A DNA stretch of 64,000 nt from contig JAODTK010004021.1 of the NCBI GenBank assembly GCA_026419785.1, positions 156,650 to 220,649 on the forward strand. Direction: 5' to 3'. Positions 58,801-64,000 of the stretch are shown piece by piece; the stretch's first letter is position 1; every line of letters starts with the position of its first letter. A program made the translations under genes and the position numbers. The notes under the pieces are model-generated. The model did no database searches. It saw nothing but the letters and a program-made list of their open reading frames with translations, and was not told where the DNA came from. This stretch comes from Sclerodactyla briareus. Its lineage: Eukaryota; Echinodermata; Holothuroidea; Dendrochirotida; Sclerodactylidae.

Positions 58801-60020
58801 CCTATATCCACACATGCAGAAGTCAGCCTCATTATAACGAAACGAACCAGATGCCAGTCGGCGGCACGTGCACGTTACCCACGTAGCGCAAAAACTTGCG
58901 TACGAGTTGTTTACCTCGCAACGCAAGCAAAGCATTACTGATTGATAATAAACTATACAGCACATTGATTTACGGACTTTTCATCAACAATGTTTCTTTG
59001 GACTGGTACATGTTATGGTAACTGGCACAGCAAGTTGCATTCGTATTCGCTGAGATGACTGTTCTTTTATCAAAATGTTGGCGAGATTCCGGACTCAGAA
59101 CATTATTCTATTTGTGCTTGTCGGAGGCTCCTAGATTTTGACCAACAAGCTCGCGAGGATGAACCTGTGACTTTCGCACAGGTGACAACTATTAATCACG
59201 TGCAATCGCAGTGGGTTAGTCAATATGAAGTTGATTTCGACCCGGTTTTAATTAGCTATAGCCAGACTAGAATAAATTTGTTAACGTTCACAGTAGAATG
59301 ATTATGCACACCGATTTCAACAGGTTGTGGTAGCCAGCCTAATAGTGATGCACTCATGCACTTGTTCAAGTCTTTGGAATGAACTTTGAAATGAAGACTA
59401 AAGCAAACTACAGAGGCTTTGGTATAGGTCAATGTTGCAAGCCCCTGTGGAGTGAACACGCTAGTGAAGGATCCTCATTTGAACACCTTGCTGGGACTGT
59501 AATGTCAGTTATTTTATTTTAGCCTTTTTTGCGAATAGCCTCAAAGACTTGTGTAATGCATGCCGGTCTAGCTCAGAGGCCAATTGAGTCATCCTTTTGG
59601 AATGCTATTGAGAACTTTTGGTTCAGTTTTATCCGATAAATGGATTACATGGATTTGAGTCAGAATTGTCAGGAACCTCGTTGGGGTAGAGGCACAAGTC
59701 TGTTCATCCATCTAGCTAGTTTTACACAATTCCCCTATAAAAAAGAATATATGCCTGGGCATGAGCTACAAACCCGATCACCATCAAGATATAACAACTC
59801 CAATATCAAAGGAAACAACATACTGAACTTGAAAAGTGATAAGGACGGTAATTTGATTACAACTATTTTCCCCTAAACATGCTGATGCAGACTGAACCCC
59901 TGTTTTTTGTTCAGCCTACCCCCACGGTGAGCAGCTACCTGTACCTGCAAAAAGGCAGATGGCCCGATAAATACTTCCTCTGGAGGTATGGAGGGAAGTC
60001 ATTTTCTAAGTCATTATAAA
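55833..60020. other. Anonymous sequence, possibly upstream intron of the - strand transporter
   Basis: No exon could be confirmed. A short GT/GC tract lies at about 57,330-57,373. A frame at about 58,140-58,000 on the - strand has a faint 'LSW....VQYTLS' look of the exon expected before 55,832, but its borders do not fit. Confidence 0.3.
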
Positions 60021-60024
60021 TAAC

Positions 60025-60325
60025 TGGTGAGTTGGTTTGGCTAGCACAGTTTACTGTCATAGAGAGGGGCGAGTCCACTAAACCCGGCTATCGAGGTCCG
60101 AATCCCGGTCAGGTCATATCTGGAACCTGTTGCCTTGTCGCTGGTGCTCAGCACAAAGAATTTGGGCTAGACAGGCAATTAGCAAATGCTGTCTTCTGAT
60201 AACCCGCCCAATATGTATAAAGTATTGCCGCAGAGGCATGCCCCCCTTAATTCCGATGTACACAATGGTGTACAAGGCCGGAATTGACAATTGGCTTGCA
60301 AGTTGTTGTTGTTATTTTTTTGCGA
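60025..60325 (+). mobile_element. Possible tRNA-derived SINE
   Basis: A B-box-like 'gaggtccgaatcccgg' lies at 60,092-60,107, with an A-box-like 'ttggtttggctagcacag' 60 bp before it. That spacing is longer than in a normal tRNA. A body of about 190 bp ends in a (TTG)/T-rich stretch at 60,302-60,322. Confidence 0.35.
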
Positions 60326-60924
60326 CAATTGGGTATCTGACGTTCCACCTGTGACCCCCCACTTTTGAGAGATTTTTGCAGGTATCAAGGACTAGAGGAT
60401 ATTTCCCAGATATATTTCCATCATCGGAAGGATTTGCTTCTGAGCTTTTATCTATTAATTCGGAAAAAAATGAAAACTCATCAAAAGCCTGTTCGGCACA
60501 TGACAGATGTGTTGGTGTGCTGCTTGAGTGCGTACTGAGTGCGAAACCTATTCCTAGAATAGTCTAGTCAGGTACATATTAGAGAATAATGATGGACGTA
60601 AGTTCGTTAGCTAGGCTTATTAGCCGATGTATGGGAATTTGTGTCCAGAAACTAGCTAGATTGTGAACTTAATATGTGCCCCTCCCATCTTTCTACCCTG
60701 AGTGCAGGTATCGAAGCAGGTGTGGCACTGTGAGGGGCTTGGGTGGAATGTGCTTGAGGATGTGGGGGGGGTGGTTCGACCTCATGTGTATATGTGTGGG
60801 TGAAGCTGTCCCTGGGTAGTTAACTCAGATATTTATCCATACAGGAAGTGGGTTTGTCGAGGGGTTAATATCCGGGTGGTCATTCCGCAGCTCTTCCCAT
60901 GATGATGATTGACAGTCCTCTCAG

Positions 60925-60992
60925 GGGGGGAACAAGTGGGGACAAGTGGGGCACAGTGGGGACAAGTGGGGACAAGTGGGGGACAATGAGAA
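60925..60992 (+). repeat. GGGGACAAGT tandem repeat
   Basis: About six 10 bp units with minor changes. Successive G4 runs separated by six bases fit the usual G-quadruplex pattern on the + strand. Confidence 0.85.
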
Positions 60993-61685
60993 TGAGTCAT
61001 GTTTGTAGTTGGAGATGCTGGTCAACATACAAATCCATTAACTCATGAGTCCTAGTCCTGCAAATGAGAGATCACAACGTGAAAAAATGTGGTTTGTCGG
61101 TGTTAATAGAATTTTTTTTACTATTGCGTCTCAGATTTGAACCTATGTGCGTACTGTGATGAGGTGGTTCTTATTATCTGCCCAATGAGCAAGGTTGTTT
61201 CTTGCTGTCGATTTCAGGACCTACTAGGTGTATTAATTGCACATAGCATAGCAAACACTCGAGAACAGTGAAGCTGAGGCACTAAGTAATTTTTGTCTAC
61301 TCTCCATAATGTATGCAGTTATGGATGTGGGTGATTTTGGTTGTTGTATCATTGGTCCCACCTTTAGTCCCACTCCAAAAGTGGGTCATGAATAAACTTG
61401 TGGAAGTTATGGCAGAAAGTAGCTAGCCTTAATTCGAGAACCAAATTGTTTGGAGAAAGGGTCACGCCGCCTTCATATATTACTAAATCGCATTGATGCA
61501 GTGTATGCTTATCACTTATTGCCAAGACAAGCTGAAACATAATAAGAAGGAGCACTTTCTTCCTTCTATTGGAGGAAGAGCGACCCTTGCCTGACACATT
61601 GCTGATTTCTTCGAGGACAATATTCGTAAAAACCGGCAAGCATTCGCACCCGTGATGATACTACCATATACTACTGTGCGCAATG
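60993..61685. other. Anonymous sequence
   Basis: No supported feature. A 91-codon reverse frame (61,639-61,364) has no family resemblance. Confidence 0.3.
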
Positions 61686-61689
61686 ATGT

Positions 61690-62970
61690 CAATCCATTGT
61701 CCTCCTTTCAGCAGCTACGGAAGAATAGGTGAGGAAATCATTATTTCCAGTACTCTAAGTCGACAACTGGACCCGATACCCTACAATTCTATGGTGAAAG
61801 AACTGCTCGATATTCTGCTGCCAACTCATACTCGCCTGGTCAATCATCTTAATTTCATCGTGTTCTCGCCAATTAAAGTCTGCCCTCTGTCACACCCAAT
61901 TTAATAAGAACCCTATAACGTTGACAGAGTGCGTCAAATTTGACACTGTAACCACGATTTGTATCGTCTTGCCGAAATTTCAGTCACGTGATCTGCACTC
62001 TCCTGAGGTATCCTATTTTAAAAGCACGCACACAAGTCGGTGAATATCATGGAACTAATTCATCTAAAGGTCTGTGACAGGCTTTCCCCCTCAGGTTCTG
62101 TATTGGGACCCAATATTTATCTCCATTTTACATCTCCATTATTTTCCAGTGCGGAGCAACATGGATTGAAATCAATGTATGCCGATGACATACAGTTATG
62201 GCGTTTCATGCGACCCACGAGATGCGAATGTTACTTTGAGTAGGTTGGAGGATGCGCCTTTGGATGGCAGAGAATCCTCCTGAACTGAACGATTGAAAGT
62301 TTCTTCATCATTGCGAACATAGATGCAAGACAGGCACTATCTCACATTATAGTCATTTAGGATAGATGTACGACAAATGTTCCCCCAGCAAGTCTCTGTG
62401 TGCAGTATATCGGGGCTATTTTTGATCAAATTGAACATGGTGCCCATAATAACCATATAGTAAGATTCGTGCTACTTGCATATCCGGTCGGGATCGCTCA
62501 TAATTCGACCCCTTTTTACACAATATGCTGCTGCAACGTTCATAAATTGTATTGTAACATCCCGCTTGGATTATGTCAACGGTCTTCTGTTCGGGTTACC
62601 AAGCTACAAACAACACTCGTGACTGCAACAAGTCTAGAAGAGTGTGCTCGAATAGGTCTGTAGAGTGACGAAAGAGACTATTAACACCGATGCTAAGTCA
62701 TTGCATTGGCTTCCAGTATAGTCCGGCAGTTAGGTATAAAATCAATCTTCTCACCTATAGAGTTCTACGTGGTCTCGCCCCCCACTACAACTCGCTCTCT
62801 CCTAACACCTACGGTTCCCAGTCGATCGTTGCGCTCATCTCACAAGGGTCTACTTCCAGAGAGAGACAAAGAGCAAGACTGTTGAAGGCCTACCAGCAGA
62901 TTCGGTCGTTTCTGTGTCACCGTCATCCCCATTGGCCAGTTTTTGTTGAACATCGTTGAAATCGCACTGC
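61690..62970 (+). pseudogene. L2-like LINE reverse transcriptase, internally deleted
   Basis: It starts with 'LDPIPYNSMVKELLDILLPT' and 'VNHLNFIVFSP' (61,766-61,880), the region before the RT core in L2-type LINEs. The fingers block with the first catalytic Asp is missing. After about 61,905-62,010 the frame resumes at 'RTQVGEYHGT' (about 62,029), 'GSVLGPNIYLHFTSPLF' (62,097), 'QHGLKSMYADDIQLWRF' (62,157-62,207, with intact YADD), 'TSRLDYVNGLLFGLPSY' (about 62,558), 'KSLHWLPV' (about 62,696) and 'YKINLLTYRVLRGLAPHYNS' (62,735-62,794). The C-terminus shows 'GSQSIVALISQGSTSRERQR', and no tail repeat was recognised. Confidence 0.8.
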
Positions 62971-64000
62971 CCATACGGCAAATAGACAGACATACATACA
63001 GACTGACTATGTCCTCTCCTGTGACCAAGTTCATCAGCGAGAAAAAAATGTGTGTTGCTGTGGTTTCTGTCTCAAACAGCTGAACTTATTTTGTATCTAG
63101 AATTTTCTTCTCTTCACTGAATGGTACCTAACTACTACAGTAATGCTGTTTGCTCATATGCTGAATCATTTATTCACACAGCAATGGATGTGTCCCCACT
63201 GGAACCCTTGGTAAGTGACCGTCGGTCTGACAACAAAATACTTCAAACTATGAAAGAACAACTAACATTCATTTTGAAAGAATAGTACAGTGAAATAAAT
63301 TGGCCCGGTTTCCATGATCATTAGGAACATAATGATGACACGGGACACAAGTGGAAAGGATTCTCTATCCTGGCTGTAGAAGGAAGTGACAATGTAGCGT
63401 CGGAGCATTCCGATAGATGGTGAATCAGCGCGCAGAATGGAATTGTGCGTATTCTGATTTTGAAACGCTGGTAATTTCCTGAGAAGGGGGGTGTGTCACA
63501 TAGAAAATTATCGAGTTTTTGAGACTCCGTCTCCGTGCCTAATTCCACCATAGCCTTTATATTTCATAGGCTAGTGGAAGGACTAGTAAACCAGTAACAC
63601 GATATCCAATGCAACTCACTTGTATAAACCTCAGACGAAACGTTGATTTTATTGGGCAATAGAACTTGCATAGAGTTTTAAGAAATGAAATCTTATAGAA
63701 CTTAAGGATGACAACTGCTCAAATCGTTCAATAGCGAAATATTAAACTAGAATTCTATGGAAAATGATTGGCTAAATTTAATAGAAAATAACATTTCCTA
63801 TAGAGAATTATATACCTCCATAAGACACTTCTATGGACTCTATAGAACTTTTTTGAAGAGTTAACGTGAAGCCTCGTCTTAATTGACTCTCACAAGATTC
63901 CATAGTGCAGGGGTGCCTGTCAATGGACAACATTGTGTGCAACCAGCGAGAATCGAGAAACCGTCATCCCAGGCTGTCACATATCCAAGGAAAAGCTGAT
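62971..64000. other. Anonymous sequence
   Basis: No gene recognised. At 63,660-63,850 the word 'ctatag' or near variants recur irregularly. Confidence 0.35.

Overview
This looks like nuclear DNA from an animal, most likely a marine invertebrate; I cannot name the species. The reasons are the lack of long uninterrupted genes, split exons with GT/AG borders, many microsatellites and G homopolymers, a tRNA-derived SINE, and relics of several LINE clades (CR1, L2, Tx1/L1-like, jockey-like, RTE-like) plus a DIRS-type element. The mix of DIRS, CR1 and Tx1-like elements with repeats full of AGGTCA/TGACCT hexads would fit an echinoderm or another invertebrate deuterostome, but that is inference. I see no rRNA, no intact tRNA gene, no CRISPR and no prokaryotic operon.

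Layout. Positions 1-8,390 hold microsatellites, dispersed repeats and a degenerate ~155 bp tandem repeat. Positions 8,391-13,948 are two tandem copies of a ~2.78 kb unit; a diverged relative of its tail lies at 638-1,460. Positions 14-27 kb are mostly anonymous, with a broken DIRS-type reverse transcriptase (18.95-19.88 kb), AGGTCA-rich repeats (22.9-23.75 kb), a recurring 18 bp motif (25.7-26.4 kb), a long (CA)n tract and a SINE. From 27.6 to 35.2 kb on the + strand lie three exons of a monocarboxylate-transporter-like (SLC16/MCT, major facilitator) gene. Its introns hold repeats, a 57 bp minisatellite and a reverse-strand jockey-like LINE. A CR1-like LINE follows (35.8-38.2 kb). Positions 41-44.3 kb hold a LINE 3' fragment, a short RT fragment and a broken copy of a multi-copy uncharacterised invertebrate protein family.

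Positions 45.5-51.1 kb are a compound LINE region. A reverse-strand Tx1/L1-like element (ORF1, endonuclease, first part of RT) carries a + strand RTE-like RT C-terminus between its ORF1 and ORF2. It abuts head to head with a different + strand Tx1-like element (RT to 3' tail). Positions 51.3-55.8 kb hold, on the - strand, three exons of a second MCT-like gene. Its exon sizes (149, 839 and at least 65 nt) closely match those of the + strand gene (145, 848 and at least 83 nt), so the two look like paralogues facing each other tail to tail. Positions 56-64 kb are mostly anonymous, with a possible SINE, a G-rich 10 bp repeat and an L2-like LINE.

Nearly every recognisable coding segment, transporter exons included, is broken by +1/-1 shifts. 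The two 2.78 kb copies also differ mostly by single-base insertions and deletions. That suggests many frame breaks are uncorrected long-read errors, on top of true decay of the mobile elements, so pseudogene calls for the transporters should be held back. The first, N-terminal exons of both transporters were not found.
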